Below, one piece after another: positions 18,115-27,293 of a stretch of 64,000 nucleotides of DNA. The first letter of the stretch is position 1. Every line of letters begins with the position of its first letter. The stretch is from Rhizobium leguminosarum. Lineage in GTDB: Bacteria > Pseudomonadota > Alphaproteobacteria > Rhizobiales > Rhizobiaceae. Under the pieces are notes generated by a model, which saw only the letters and a list, made by a program, of their open reading frames with translations, was not told the origin of the DNA and searched no databases. The stretch covers positions 108,021 to 172,020 of the forward strand of contig NZ_MZMU01000009.1 in the NCBI RefSeq assembly GCF_004123835.1, written 5' to 3'. Both the position numbers and the translations under genes were made by a program.

Positions 18115-18164
18115 ACATACAAACAGAATGTATGTTAATAGGTAAAAACATACAGATTGTATGT
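18115..18164. promoter_or_regulatory. Two TetR-type operators between the TetR and VOC genes
   Basis: ACATACA at 18148-18154 and TGTATGT at 18158-18164 form perfect 7-base arms around GAT. A second copy, ACATACA at 18115-18121 and TGTATGT at 18129-18135, has the same arms with a 7-base spacer. The shared half-site in the only gap between divergent genes supports a TetR operator pair covering both promoters. Confidence 0.75.
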
Positions 18165-18187
18165 AAACAAAAAAGGAGGAAAAAGAG

Positions 18188-18613
18188 ATGAAATCGACGA
18201 GCTATTATCCTGTCATCATGACCGACGACGTTGCCGGCACCGCCAGCTTCTATTGCACGCATTTCGGCTTCAAAGCTCTGTTCGAAAGCGACTGGTATGT
18301 TCACCTGCAATCGGCAGAGGAGGAGCATATCGCGCTTGCCATCCTTGACGGCAGCCACGAGACCATCCCGGCCATAGCCCGCGGCAGGGTGTCCGGCCTG
18401 CTCCTCAATTTCGAGGTCACCGATGTCGATGCGATTTATGCAGCCTGCCGGAACGCCGGACTGCCAATTCTCAGAGAAATCCGCGACGAGGATTTCGGCC
18501 AGCGGCATTTCATCACCGCCGATCCGAACGGCGTGCTGATCGACATCATCAAGCCGATCCCGCCGAGCGCCGAATTCGCGGCGATGTACGACACCTCCGC
18601 CCTGCCTGGTTGA
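18188..18613 (+). CDS. VOC (glyoxalase/bleomycin-resistance) family protein
   Basis: A 141-residue protein with the paired beta-alpha-beta-beta-beta units of the vicinal oxygen chelate fold: an N-terminal block ([20 protein letters not shown]) and a C-terminal block ending in [17 protein letters not shown]. Family members bind metals for dioxygenase, isomerase or thiol-transfer reactions, or sequester antibiotics; the substrate is not evident. An excellent AGGAGGAAAAAGAG ribosome site precedes the ATG. It is controlled in all likelihood by the divergent TetR gene, suggesting induction by a small molecule. Confidence 0.85.
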   Translation: MKSTSYYPVIMTDDVAGTASFYCTHFGFKALFESDWYVHLQSAEEEHIALAILDGSHETIPAIARGRVSGLLLNFEVTDVDAIYAACRNAGLPILREIRDEDFGQRHFITADPNGVLIDIIKPIPPSAEFAAMYDTSALPG

Positions 18614-18616
18614 GCC

Positions 18617-19330
18617 TCAGGCGCGCAAACCGGGATCCTTAGCGGAAACCAGCTTGTGCAGATGCACCATCATGCCGGCGGCAAAAAGCGGCGTCAGAAG
18701 ATTGACGATCGGGATCGCCAGAAAAAGGGCGATCATCAGCCCGCCGAGAAAGACGGTGGAGGCATGCTTGGCGCGGAAGAGCCGTGCCTCATCAGGCGAA
18801 CGGGAGCGCATAGCCGCGAATTCGAAGAATTCCCGTCCGAGCAGATAGCCGTTCACCAGAAAGAACGCGACCAGATTGACGCCGGGTATGAACAGCAGCA
18901 GCAATGCCACGATATTGCCGAGAATCACCACACCGAGGAACTTGATCGAGCTTGCCATCGCCGGACCGAGCGGCATGGCGGTGCCCGGCACGTCCTTGGG
19001 ATAGTCGCGCTTTTCGATGACATCAGCGACGTCGTCGAGAAACAGGCCGGCGATCAGCGCCGTCACCGGCGACAGCAGCAATGCCAGCATGAGGGCAAGG
19101 CCGATACCGGCTAGAATTGCGAAGATGAGAGCGAACCACCCCGCCCAATCCGGCATATCGGGAAAGAAGCTCGTGAGCCAGGGAAAGAGAAAGGCCATGA
19201 ACGCTCCGCGCAGCGTGAACCAAAGGCCGACGAGCACGAGAACCGTCAGGCCCAGCACCTTCCAGAAGACAGAACGCGTTTCCGACGCGAACAGATTGGC
19301 GAGCGAAAGTCGAGCGGCGTCAAGAATCAT
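18617..19330 (-). CDS. EI24/CysZ-family membrane protein
   Basis: A 237-residue integral membrane protein with four or more hydrophobic segments and the EI24 (DUF540) pattern: early SLANLFA, a LLSPVTALIAGLFLDDVADVIE stretch, and FIPGVNLVAFFLVNGYLLGREFFE near residue 150. In enterobacteria the related CysZ takes up sulfate; rhizobial copies are annotated as sulfate-transport-like without proof, and no cysteine-biosynthesis genes are nearby. It is convergent with the VOC gene, with three bases between the stops. Confidence 0.8.
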   Translation of the reverse strand: MILDAARLSLANLFASETRSVFWKVLGLTVLVLVGLWFTLRGAFMAFLFPWLTSFFPDMPDWAGWFALIFAILAGIGLALMLALLLSPVTALIAGLFLDDVADVIEKRDYPKDVPGTAMPLGPAMASSIKFLGVVILGNIVALLLLFIPGVNLVAFFLVNGYLLGREFFEFAAMRSRSPDEARLFRAKHASTVFLGGLMIALFLAIPIVNLLTPLFAAGMMVHLHKLVSAKDPGLRA

Positions 19331-19564
19331 GTCTCAGGCGTCTCCGGTTGCGCCGAAGATGTAGGAAAGATGCAGGTCACCGACAAGAGAGAATAAAATT
19401 GCATTCAGTAATAGAAAACTTGTCGAAAACTAAATACTAATATAATATTGTGACATATATGAAATACGCACGGGCCTGAGAAGCAGCTTCCGAAATAGTT
19501 GCAAAGACAAGGGGTCGCAACAGCGCATCCACGGAACGCCTCTGAGGAAGACGGGGAGGCTGAC

Positions 19565-20419
19565 GTGGAAGACTTTGTGCAAAAACTCAGGCAATACGCA
19601 AAAACCGGCACGCCAGCCGAGCGCCGTATCGCGAAATATTTCACCGAACACCTCAACGACCTGCCGTTCGAGACGGCTGCGTCCGTTGCCGACAGGCTGG
19701 ATCTCTCGCCGATGACCGTCGGGCGCTTCCTGCGCTCGCTCGGTTATCAGGGATTGGACAGCGTCAAGGTGGAGATTCGCGAGACCGTGACGACATCGCC
19801 GGCGCAATTGCAGAGCGCCATGAGCGAGCTGCATGCCGACGCCGCGGAGGGCAAACCGCTGGCCGTGCTGGTTGCCGAACAGATCCAGGCCCTCCATCAT
19901 ATCTATCATCTGACGGCGCAGCCGCACTGGTCCGAAGCCGTCGGCTTGATCAGCACTGCCCGCGAAGTGTCGATCGCCACGCATGCGCGGCTTGCGAGCC
20001 TCGCCCATCATTTCTGTCAGCGGCTGACGCAAGCCCGCGACGGCGTACGCACACTCGACGCCGCCGACAACCGTTTCGCCGAACTCTTCGCCCGCCCGGC
20101 GGTCGACGACGCGCTGCTTGTCATCATTGACTGTCGCCGCTTCGCCAAGGCGCGGCTGCTTGCTCGGACGGCGCGGCGCTACGGCTATAAGGTCGTGCTC
20201 ATTTCGCCGCAGCAAGCGGACTGGATGGCGGACCAGTCGAACGTCATGCTGCCTCTGCCGCCCGCTCGCGCCCCCGATCTCGACAATCTTCCGCCGCTGA
20301 TCGCGCTGCTCGATTGCCTGTCGGAATCCGTCATCCTCCAAGTTGGAGAGGAGGCGGCCCTTCGCCGCCGCCGCATGATGGAGTTCGCGACCGTCCTCGG
20401 CGAGACGGCGAACCACTAA
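19565..20419 (+). CDS. MurR/RpiR-family transcriptional regulator with SIS domain
   Basis: The 284-residue protein has an RpiR-type helix-turn-helix (about 1-75, ERRIAKYFTEHLNDLPFETA and DRLDLSPMTVGRFLRSLGYQG) and a SIS sugar-phosphate-binding domain (about 115-250). The start is taken as GTG 19565, with GGGGAGG five bases upstream; an in-frame TTG at 19499 has no site. The 234 bp upstream are AT-rich and contain AATAT-A-ATATT at 19439-19449, a possible promoter/operator. It converges on the polyol operon's FGGY kinase gene; a link to that operon is only suggested. Confidence 0.88.
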   Translation: MEDFVQKLRQYAKTGTPAERRIAKYFTEHLNDLPFETAASVADRLDLSPMTVGRFLRSLGYQGLDSVKVEIRETVTTSPAQLQSAMSELHADAAEGKPLAVLVAEQIQALHHIYHLTAQPHWSEAVGLISTAREVSIATHARLASLAHHFCQRLTQARDGVRTLDAADNRFAELFARPAVDDALLVIIDCRRFAKARLLARTARRYGYKVVLISPQQADWMADQSNVMLPLPPARAPDLDNLPPLIALLDCLSESVILQVGEEAALRRRRMMEFATVLGETANH

Positions 20420-20426
20420 TTTAAAG

Positions 20427-20495
20427 GGATTATGCGCAGATTCAAAATGATAGAGCGCCCAGCCTGTTCTAGCGAGTCTGAGACGCGGCGCTCTA
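20427..20495. repeat. Dispersed intergenic repeat forming a hairpin terminator (copy 1)
   Basis: GGATTATGCGC, then TCAAAATGATAGAGCG and, after a variable middle, GACGCGGCGCTCTA. The same pieces occur at 63764-63830. TAGAGCGCC at 20451-20459 pairs with GGCGCTCTA at 20487-20495. It lies between two convergent genes and includes the stop codon of the kinase gene, so it probably ends both transcripts. Confidence 0.75.
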
Positions 20496-22076
20496 TTGCA
20501 TCGTTTCCAATTCGGCGCGGTGCCGGTGCATGGCGAGAAGACGGCGGTAGTCGCGGTCGTAGAGCGCCTGCTTCGCCTTGTCAGGAAACCGTTCGTCGGC
20601 GCCCGGATACATCGCTTCGCCGGCCGCCGCCAGATCCTTGTACAAGCCGCAGGCGACGGATGCTGCGATCGCCGTGCCGAGCAGCACAGCCTCGTTCATC
20701 TTCGGCACCACGACCTTGCAGCCGGTCGCATCGCTATAAAGCTCCATCAGCACCGGATTTTTCACGTGTCCGCCGGCGATATGCAGCGTATCGGTCATGT
20801 AGCCGTATTCCTTCATCATTTCCAGGATATGGCGGATGCCGAGCGCAATCCCCACCGCAGAGCGCCAATAAAGCGCGCAGAGCCCGTCGAAGGACGTATC
20901 GAGTGTCAGCCCGCTGACCACGCCGACCGCATGCGGATCGGCGAGCGGCGAGCGGTTGCCATGGAAATCCGGCAGCACGAAGATCCGCGCACCGAAGGCA
21001 TCGCCCTCCTCGGCACGCAATTCGGCGATCCGCGCGACGATCCTCTGATGCAGCGCCGCCGTCGGCTCACCGCCGGCCGCATGCATGCGCACGATGTGGT
21101 CGAGCAGCGCGCCGGTCGCCGATTGCCCGGCCTCCACCAGCCAGGATTGCGGGAAGACTGCCTCGTAATAGGGACCCCACATGCCATGGCTCGGCTTGCG
21201 CTCCCGCGAGAAGGTCACGATGCAGCTCGACGTTCCGGCAATCAGCGCCAGTTGATGCTCGCGTTTGACAGGATCTGCGGCATAGCCGCCGAGCGCGCCG
21301 AGTGCGCCGGCATAGGCGTCGATCATCCCGGCAGCGACACGGCAGTCCACAGTCAGCCCCAGCGCTTCAGCCGCTTGCTCGGTCAGCCGGCCGACGCTGT
21401 CTCCGACAGGCGTGGTCTCATCCGGCAGGTGGCCGCGCGCCTGAAGGTCCTCGAGGCCGATCCGCTCCAGGAAGTCCTGCTGCCAGCCCTTTTCGAGATG
21501 GGCGAGATAATTCCATTTCGCCGTCAGCGTGCAGCGCGAACGGGCGGGCGATCCGGTCGATTTCCACGTCATGAAATCGGCGAGGTCGAAGAAGTAGCCG
21601 GCCTTTTCCCATGTGGCGGACAGCTTTTTCTTCAGCCACATCAGCTTCGGCATTTCCATTTCCGGCGACATCACGTGGCCGGAATGTTCGAGCACCCGGT
21701 GCCCCGTCGCCGTGCAGAAATCGGCTTCCGTCAGAGCCCGGTGATCGAGCCAGACGATCGTGTCGAAACGCCTCTCGCCGCCTGTGGAAACGCTGAGCTG
21801 CCGGCCCTCGATGTCACGGACGACGAGCGAACAGGTGGCGTCGAAGCCGATCGCTCCGACTGAGGCGGCGGCGACGCCGGATTGCTCCATCGCCCTGCGC
21901 ACTGCCGTGCAGGCGGCCGACCAGATGTCTTCGGAATCGTGCTCGGCATGGTTTTCGCGCGGCCGGTTCATCACGATCGGATGCTCGGCTTTGGCGAGCA
22001 GACGGCCGCGTGCATCGAAGACGCCGGCGCGCGCGCTGCCCGTGCCGATATCCACCGCAACCACATGATCACGCAT
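20493..22076 (-). CDS. FGGY-family carbohydrate kinase, ribulokinase-like
   Basis: An ATP-dependent sugar kinase of 527 residues. The N-terminal FGGY domain opens with VVAVDIGTGSARAGVFD, and the C-terminal domain carries the phosphate/adenosine motif near LHIAGGHVKNPVLMELYSDA. Length and the FDATCSLVV and GMIDAYAGALG blocks fit the D-ribulokinase-like (YDR109C/FGGY) branch rather than glycerol kinase. ATG 22076 overlaps the HAD gene's stop (TGATG), so it is translationally coupled. It would phosphorylate the ketose, such as ribulose or xylulose, produced by the operon's polyol dehydrogenase. It is the last gene of the operon. Confidence 0.85.
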   Translation of the reverse strand: MRDHVVAVDIGTGSARAGVFDARGRLLAKAEHPIVMNRPRENHAEHDSEDIWSAACTAVRRAMEQSGVAAASVGAIGFDATCSLVVRDIEGRQLSVSTGGERRFDTIVWLDHRALTEADFCTATGHRVLEHSGHVMSPEMEMPKLMWLKKKLSATWEKAGYFFDLADFMTWKSTGSPARSRCTLTAKWNYLAHLEKGWQQDFLERIGLEDLQARGHLPDETTPVGDSVGRLTEQAAEALGLTVDCRVAAGMIDAYAGALGALGGYAADPVKREHQLALIAGTSSCIVTFSRERKPSHGMWGPYYEAVFPQSWLVEAGQSATGALLDHIVRMHAAGGEPTAALHQRIVARIAELRAEEGDAFGARIFVLPDFHGNRSPLADPHAVGVVSGLTLDTSFDGLCALYWRSAVGIALGIRHILEMMKEYGYMTDTLHIAGGHVKNPVLMELYSDATGCKVVVPKMNEAVLLGTAIAASVACGLYKDLAAAGEAMYPGADERFPDKAKQALYDRDYRRLLAMHRHRAELETMQ

Positions 22077-22765
22077 CAAGTCTTGGTCCCGTCCAGCTTA
22101 TGGTTGCGGACAAGGTGTATCAAATCCGGCATGGCGTCAAACACCACTTCCGGCGAAAGGCGGTCGAGTTCGGCACGATATCCGGGGAAATTGGCGTGCG
22201 ATCCGCCGGTGAAGGCAAAGACCGTCATGCCTGCCGCCTTAGCGGCGGCTATACCGGCCGGGCTGTCTTCGACGACAAGGCAGTGAGCCGGCGCCACCTG
22301 CATTTCACGCGCCGCATGCAGGAAGAGATCGGGCGCCGGCTTGCCGCGTTTGACCATGGTTGCGCTGAAGATGTCGGGCAGCTTATCGAGAAGCCCGGTC
22401 ACCGACAGCGACAACCGAATTCGTTCCATCTGGCTGGACGAGGCAACGCAGCAGCGAACGCCAAGCCCGTCGATCGCCGCAGCGATACCGTCGATCGGCT
22501 TCAATTCGGTACGAAAACGGGCATAGAGTTCGATGCGGATACGCTCGAGGAATTCCTCGTCGGCATGGACGTTGAATTCGGCTTCCAGCGTATCGATGAG
22601 GGTCGACAGGCTGCGGCCGAGAAAACGCTCATAGGCCTGGTCCTCGGTGATCGAGACCCCGAGATCGTTCATTGCTCCGACGAGCACGTTGATCGAGATC
22701 GGCTCGCTGTCGACGAGTACGCCATCGCAATCGAAGATGACCAGCCGTGTTTCAGCATCAGCCAT
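22076..22765 (-). CDS. HAD-superfamily phosphatase/phosphomutase
   Basis: The 229-residue protein has the HAD motifs: nucleophile and acid in DCDGVLVDSEP (about 11-21), the motif II Ser in VASSSQ, Lys in KRGKPAPDLF, and the acidic motif VVEDSPAGIAAAKAAGM. This is the beta-phosphoglucomutase/sugar-phosphatase subfamily with an alpha-helical cap. Placed between a polyol dehydrogenase and a kinase it may hydrolyse or repair a sugar phosphate made in the pathway, but the substrate is unknown. The start is an ATG at 22765. Confidence 0.85.
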   Translation of the reverse strand: MADAETRLVIFDCDGVLVDSEPISINVLVGAMNDLGVSITEDQAYERFLGRSLSTLIDTLEAEFNVHADEEFLERIRIELYARFRTELKPIDGIAAAIDGLGVRCCVASSSQMERIRLSLSVTGLLDKLPDIFSATMVKRGKPAPDLFLHAAREMQVAPAHCLVVEDSPAGIAAAKAAGMTVFAFTGGSHANFPGYRAELDRLSPEVVFDAMPDLIHLVRNHKLDGTKT

Positions 22766-22864
22766 GCAAGACCCAACCTGAGTTCAATTCGGACGCGTTA
22801 CCGTCCCGCTTTCACTCGCAAGGCCGGATGAATGGCGGCAGTAGAGACCGCCATCCCGGATACC

Positions 22865-24346
22865 TTACACTGCGAGCTTGCCGTCGAGATAGAGCTGCAG
22901 CGTCTCCCGCGTGCCCTTTTCCCACAGGGTTTTGAGAGCATGTGCGAAACGCTTGCGGAAAAGTTCGGACTTCGCCACTTCGCCGAAAATATCGTCAAAG
23001 ACAAGGAAGGCCGACGGATCGTCCTTAGCTTTCAGCGCCGCCGCATGCAGGCGCTCTGCGCTCGCGTCGTTGAAGACGATCTCGTTGCCGCTGTCGGTCT
23101 TGCCGGCGAAATAACGGCACCAGAGTGCCGAAACCAGCGCCAGGCCGACGACGTCCCTGCCCTGACGCAGATTGTCGAGCGTCGAAGGCAGGATGAATTT
23201 CGGTTGGCGGTTCGAGCCGTCCTGCGCCAGCCGCGGAATGGTGTCGGCAATCTTCGGATTGAGCAGGCGATGTTCGATCAGGGCGAAATAATCCGTCAGC
23301 GACGTGTTCGGCACCGGCGGCACGATCGGGATGATCTCGTCTTTCTCTAGCTTGGCGAGAAAGGCGCGGATCAACGGGTCTTCCATGGAATCATGCACGA
23401 AATGAATGTCCATCAGCGCCGCCGGATAGGCGATCGCGGCATGCCCGCCGTTGAGGATGCGGATCTTCATATGCTCGTACGGCGTAACATCGGCAACGAA
23501 GGTGACGCCGACCTTTTCCAGCGCCGGCCGGCCGGCGGTGAACTTATCCTCGAGCACCCATTGCTTGAATTCCTCGCAATAGACCGGCCAACTGTCCTCG
23601 ATCTGGAAATTGTCCCTGAGGAAATCGATCTCGCGCTGGCTGGTCGCCGGCGTGATGCGGTCGACCATGGCGTTCGGGAAGGCGACATTCGCCCGGATCC
23701 AGTCGGCAAAGCCAGGGTCCGAAAGTGCCGCCGTGCCGACGACGGCATTGGCGGTGACGATGCCATTATGGGGAATGTTGTCGCAGGACATGACGGTGAA
23801 GGGGCCGATGCCCTTGTCCTTGCGTGCCTTCAGGCCGGCAACGATCAGGCCGAACACCGTCTTCGGCGCGTTGGGGTTCTCTCCGTCTGCGGCGATCGCC
23901 GGATGGGCCGGATTGAACGTGCCTGATGCATCGATGAAATAGCCACCCTCGGTGATCGTCATCGAAACGATGCGGATTTCGGGATCGGCAAGCCTGGCGA
24001 TGATCGCAGCGGCATCGCCGACCGGCAGGATGTCGATCATCGGTGCGGTGACCCGCGCCGCCGTCTTGTTGTTGTCCTGTTCGACCACCGTCGTCAGGAA
24101 ATCCTGCGCCGCAAGCTTTTCGCGCATCGCGGCATCCGACGGCAGCACGCCGGCGCCGACGATCGCCCAGTCGTGATCCGTGCCTGCGTTGAAGAGATCG
24201 TCGAGATAGATCGCCTGATGGGCACGGTGGAAATTGCCGACGCCGAAGTGCACGATGCCGGCTTTCAGCGACGCCCTGTCATATCCAGGGATGGCAGCAG
24301 TGCGCGCCACATCCGAAAGCGTTGCCAGCGATAGTTTGCACGTCAT
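22865..24346 (-). CDS. mtlK: Mannitol 2-dehydrogenase-family polyol dehydrogenase
   Basis: A long-chain, zinc-independent NAD-dependent polyol dehydrogenase that oxidises mannitol, arabitol or a related alditol to the ketose. The 493 residues equal the length of Pseudomonas fluorescens mannitol 2-dehydrogenase. Catalytic Lys, Asn and His fall at K294, N299 and H302 in KIRILNGGH, matching the K295/N300/H303 spacing of that enzyme. A nucleotide-binding block IVHFGVGNFHRAH lies near 31-43. ATG 24346 follows AGAGGA. The gene follows the importer ATPase, as mtlK follows the smo genes in Sinorhizobium, but an arabinitol or ribitol preference is equally possible given the downstream FGGY kinase. Confidence 0.87.
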   Translation of the reverse strand: MTCKLSLATLSDVARTAAIPGYDRASLKAGIVHFGVGNFHRAHQAIYLDDLFNAGTDHDWAIVGAGVLPSDAAMREKLAAQDFLTTVVEQDNNKTAARVTAPMIDILPVGDAAAIIARLADPEIRIVSMTITEGGYFIDASGTFNPAHPAIAADGENPNAPKTVFGLIVAGLKARKDKGIGPFTVMSCDNIPHNGIVTANAVVGTAALSDPGFADWIRANVAFPNAMVDRITPATSQREIDFLRDNFQIEDSWPVYCEEFKQWVLEDKFTAGRPALEKVGVTFVADVTPYEHMKIRILNGGHAAIAYPAALMDIHFVHDSMEDPLIRAFLAKLEKDEIIPIVPPVPNTSLTDYFALIEHRLLNPKIADTIPRLAQDGSNRQPKFILPSTLDNLRQGRDVVGLALVSALWCRYFAGKTDSGNEIVFNDASAERLHAAALKAKDDPSAFLVFDDIFGEVAKSELFRKRFAHALKTLWEKGTRETLQLYLDGKLAV

Positions 24347-24430
24347 GTTTCAGTCCTCTTGAAGGTCTTGCCGAGACGGCCGGGCGCCATCGTCCGGCTC
24401 GCATGCCTGCCCCCAGCCCGGCAGCCCGTT

Positions 24431-25429
24431 TCAGATGGCAAGGCCGCCCTCGTTGAATTTGTGAATACGCGAACGGTCCGGCGTCAGGAAGACCGTATCG
24501 CCCGCTTTGGCGGCGAAATCGCCGCTTCCGCGCGCCGTCAGCATGCCGATGCCATCGGCATCGATATGCAGGAAGGTGTCGGAACCGAGATGTTCGGCGA
24601 CCACGACCCTGCCCTTCCAGTCGCCGCTCTCCATCGACAGCAGCACATGCTCGGGACGAATGCCAATGGTATGAGCATTCAGCGCAGCGGCATGTTGGCC
24701 TGTGATGAAGTTCATCTTCGGCGATCCGATGAAGCCGGCGACGAAGAGGTTGCGGGGGCGGCTGTAGAGTTCGAGCGGCGATCCGACCTGCTCGATATTG
24801 CCCCTGTTCAGGACGACGATCTTGTCGGCCATGGTCATCGCCTCGACCTGGTCATGGGTGACGTAGACCATCGTCGTCTTCAGCTGCTGATGCAACTCGC
24901 TGATTTCGAGGCGCATGTTGACGCGTAGCGCCGCATCGAGGTTCGACAGCGGTTCGTCGAACAGGAAGGCCGAAGGCTGGCGCACGATGGCGCGGCCGAT
25001 CGCGACACGCTGGCGCTGGCCGCCGGACAGCTGGCGCGGCTTGCGCTCGAGATAGTCGGTGAGATTAAGCACCCGGGCCGCATCGCTCACCTTGCGGTCG
25101 ATCTCGGCCTTGTCGATCCCTGCCATCTTCAGCGGGAAGGCGATGTTGTTGCGCACGCTCATATGCGGATAAAGCGCATAGGACTGGAACACCATGGCAA
25201 GGCCGCGCTCAGACGGCGCCTTTTCGGTGGCGTCCCTGCCGTCGATGACGATCTTGCCGCCGGAGACGTCCTCAAGACCAGCGATCAGCCGGAGCAGCGT
25301 GGACTTGCCGCAGCCCGACGGGCCGACGAAGACGACGAACTCGCCGTCCTTGATGTCGAGATCGATCGAAGGGATGACCTTGGCTTCGCCGAAGACCTTG
25401 GAAACCTTCTGAAGGGTAATGCTGCCCAT
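24431..25429 (-). CDS. smoK: Polyol ABC transporter ATP-binding protein (UgpC/SmoK type)
   Basis: The 332-residue ATPase of the importer. Walker [10 protein letters not shown] is at about 36-44, LSGGQ at 134-138, Walker [15 protein letters not shown] follows, and the H-loop is VTHDQVEA. The C-terminal regulatory MalK-like/TOBE domain contains the typical GIRPEH block. UgpC/MalK-type ATPases serve sugar and polyol importers. It is preceded by the two permease genes 18 bp away and followed 84 bp later by the dehydrogenase. Confidence 0.88.
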   Translation of the reverse strand: MGSITLQKVSKVFGEAKVIPSIDLDIKDGEFVVFVGPSGCGKSTLLRLIAGLEDVSGGKIVIDGRDATEKAPSERGLAMVFQSYALYPHMSVRNNIAFPLKMAGIDKAEIDRKVSDAARVLNLTDYLERKPRQLSGGQRQRVAIGRAIVRQPSAFLFDEPLSNLDAALRVNMRLEISELHQQLKTTMVYVTHDQVEAMTMADKIVVLNRGNIEQVGSPLELYSRPRNLFVAGFIGSPKMNFITGQHAAALNAHTIGIRPEHVLLSMESGDWKGRVVVAEHLGSDTFLHIDADGIGMLTARGSGDFAAKAGDTVFLTPDRSRIHKFNEGGLAI

Positions 25430-25447
25430 GTTTCTCTCCCTTTTATG

Positions 25448-26278
25448 TTATTTCACAGCGCCGAAGGTCAGGCCGCGGACGAGTTGTTTCTGGCTGAACC
25501 AGCCAAGGATCAGGATCGGCGCGATCGCCATCGTCGATGCCGCCGAGAGCTTGGCGTAGAACAGGCCCTCGGGGCTGGAATAGGAGGCGATGAAGGCCGT
25601 CAGCGGCGCCGCTTTCGAGGCGGTGAGGTTGAGCGTCCAGAACGCCTCGTTCCAGGCAAGGATGATGTTCAAAAGCAGCGTCGAGGCAATGCCTGGCACC
25701 GCCATCGGCGTCAGCACGTAGACGATCTCCTTCATCAGCGACGCCCCGTCCATGCGCGCCGCCTCGAGGATCTCGCCGGGGATTTCCTTGAAGTAGGTGT
25801 AGAGCATCCAGACGATGATCGGCAGGTTGATCAGCGTCAGCACGATCACCAGGCCGGTGCGTGTGTCGAGCAGGCCAAAATTGCGGAACATCAGATAGAT
25901 TGGGATCAGCGCGCCGACCGGCGGCATCATCTTGGTCGACAGCATCCACATCAGCACGTCCTTGGTCCGCTTGGTCGGTGAAAACGCCATCGCCCAGGCG
26001 GCCGGAATGGCGATGATCAGGCCGATCAGTGTCGAGCCGAAGGAGATGATCACCGAGTTCATGAAGTGGCCGAGATAGTTCGACCGGCTCTGCACCTCCG
26101 CATAGTTCTCCGTCGTCCAGTGGAAGAACAGGAACTGTGGCGGCGAGGCGATGGCGTCGGCTTCCGACTTGAAGCTGGTCAAGAAGGTCCAGAGAATCGG
26201 GAAGAAGATCAGGATGCCGAGCGTCCAGGCGATCGCGGTGACGATGAGCTTGCGCTTGGTTGTGACTTTTCTGGCCAT
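25448..26278 (-). CDS. smoG: Polyol ABC transporter permease (MalG/SmoG type)
   Basis: A 276-residue inner-membrane permease with about six transmembrane segments. The EAA loop is visible as EILEAARMDGASLMKEIVYV, and the MalG-family C-terminal segment follows. The start at ATG 26278 (MARKVTTKRKLIV) lies one base after the stop of the partner permease. The upstream in-frame extension is a shadow of that gene. Confidence 0.88.
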   Translation of the reverse strand: MARKVTTKRKLIVTAIAWTLGILIFFPILWTFLTSFKSEADAIASPPQFLFFHWTTENYAEVQSRSNYLGHFMNSVIISFGSTLIGLIIAIPAAWAMAFSPTKRTKDVLMWMLSTKMMPPVGALIPIYLMFRNFGLLDTRTGLVIVLTLINLPIIVWMLYTYFKEIPGEILEAARMDGASLMKEIVYVLTPMAVPGIASTLLLNIILAWNEAFWTLNLTASKAAPLTAFIASYSSPEGLFYAKLSAASTMAIAPILILGWFSQKQLVRGLTFGAVK

Positions 26279-26279
26279 C

Positions 26280-27152
26280 TCAAGCCTCCAGATTCTTGCC
26301 GACGAGGCGCACGAGGAAGATCGCAACGATATTGGCGAGGATGACAGCCACGATGCCGCCGGCCGATGCCCCGCCGATATCGAACTGGAGAAGCGCCTGG
26401 GCATAGACGAGATAGGTGAGGTTGGTGCTGTCGGTGCCCGGCCCGCCATTGGTGGTGACGAGGATTTCGGCAAAGACCGAAAGCAGGAAGATCGTCTGGA
26501 TCAGGATCACCACGGTGATGGCGCGCGCCATGTGCGGCAGGATGATGTAGATGAATTTCGAGATCGGCCCGGCGCCGTCCATCTCGGAGGCTTCCTTCTG
26601 CTCCTCGTCGAGCGACTGCAGCGCCGTCAGCATGATGAGGGTGGCAAATGGCAGCCACTGCCAGGCGACGATCAGAATGACGGAAAACAATGGCACATTC
26701 GCCAGCCAGTCGATCGGCTGCAGGCCGAGCGCCTTGGCAAGATGGGCAAACAACCCGTTGACCGGGTTCATGAACATGTTCTTCCAGACGAGTGCTGCCA
26801 CCGTCGGCATGACGAAGAACGGCGCAATCACCAGGATGCGCACGATGCCCTGGCCGTACATCGGCTGGTCGAGCAGCAGCGCAAAAGCGATGCCGCCGAT
26901 GACGGTGATCAACAACACGCCGGCGACGAGCAGCAGCGTGTTGATCAGCGCTGCGAAGAAGGCCGGATCCGTCAGGAAGTACTGATAGTTCAGAAATCCG
27001 ACGAAGCTTTCCATGCCGGGGCTGAGCAGATTGTAGTTCAGCAGCGAGAAGTAGATCGTCATCGCCAGCGGGACGATCATCCACGCAAAAAGCAGCAGCA
27101 CGGAGGGCGCAATCATCAGGCGCGCGGAGGAGCGGGTATGTAACGTTGCCAT
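26280..27152 (-). CDS. smoF: Polyol ABC transporter permease (MalF/SmoF type)
   Basis: The 290-residue partner permease, with six transmembrane segments and the EAA-type loop KEASEMDGAGPISKFIYIILPHMA. The start at ATG 27152 (MATLHTRSSARLMIAPS) fits the family; a more upstream in-frame start would read through the intergenic hairpin region. Its ribosome site is weak. Two hairpins and a T-run separate it from the binding-protein gene, so permease expression is probably lower than that of the binding protein. Confidence 0.87.
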   Translation of the reverse strand: MATLHTRSSARLMIAPSVLLLFAWMIVPLAMTIYFSLLNYNLLSPGMESFVGFLNYQYFLTDPAFFAALINTLLLVAGVLLITVIGGIAFALLLDQPMYGQGIVRILVIAPFFVMPTVAALVWKNMFMNPVNGLFAHLAKALGLQPIDWLANVPLFSVILIVAWQWLPFATLIMLTALQSLDEEQKEASEMDGAGPISKFIYIILPHMARAITVVILIQTIFLLSVFAEILVTTNGGPGTDSTNLTYLVYAQALLQFDIGGASAGGIVAVILANIVAIFLVRLVGKNLEA

Positions 27153-27207
27153 GGCAATCACCGATCTGGACTGAAGCGGGGAGCGGCCGCAAGGCAGCTT
27201 TGTCTTG

Positions 27208-27248
27208 AAAAAAAGCGGCCGCCGATGCAGTTCGGGCAATCGGCGGCC
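27208..27248 (-). terminator. Intra-operon terminator/attenuator after the binding-protein gene
   Basis: On the minus strand GGCCGCCGAT (27248-27239) pairs perfectly with ATCGGCGGCC (27226-27217) and is followed by GC and seven T. This is a textbook Rho-independent terminator. It lies between the binding-protein gene and the permeases and would make much of the transcription stop after the first gene. Confidence 0.8.
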
Positions 27249-27252
27249 CAGA

Positions 27253-27278
27253 GAGGCGGATTGTCAAGGATCCGCCTC
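27253..27278 (-). promoter_or_regulatory. Second hairpin 15 bp after the binding-protein stop
   Basis: GAGGCGGA at 27253-27260 pairs perfectly with TCCGCCTC at 27271-27278 with a 10-base loop. Without a T-run it is more likely an mRNA 3'-end stabiliser than a terminator. It works in tandem with the terminator just downstream. Confidence 0.6.
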
Positions 27279-27293
27279 TTGCTCGGGAGGTTG

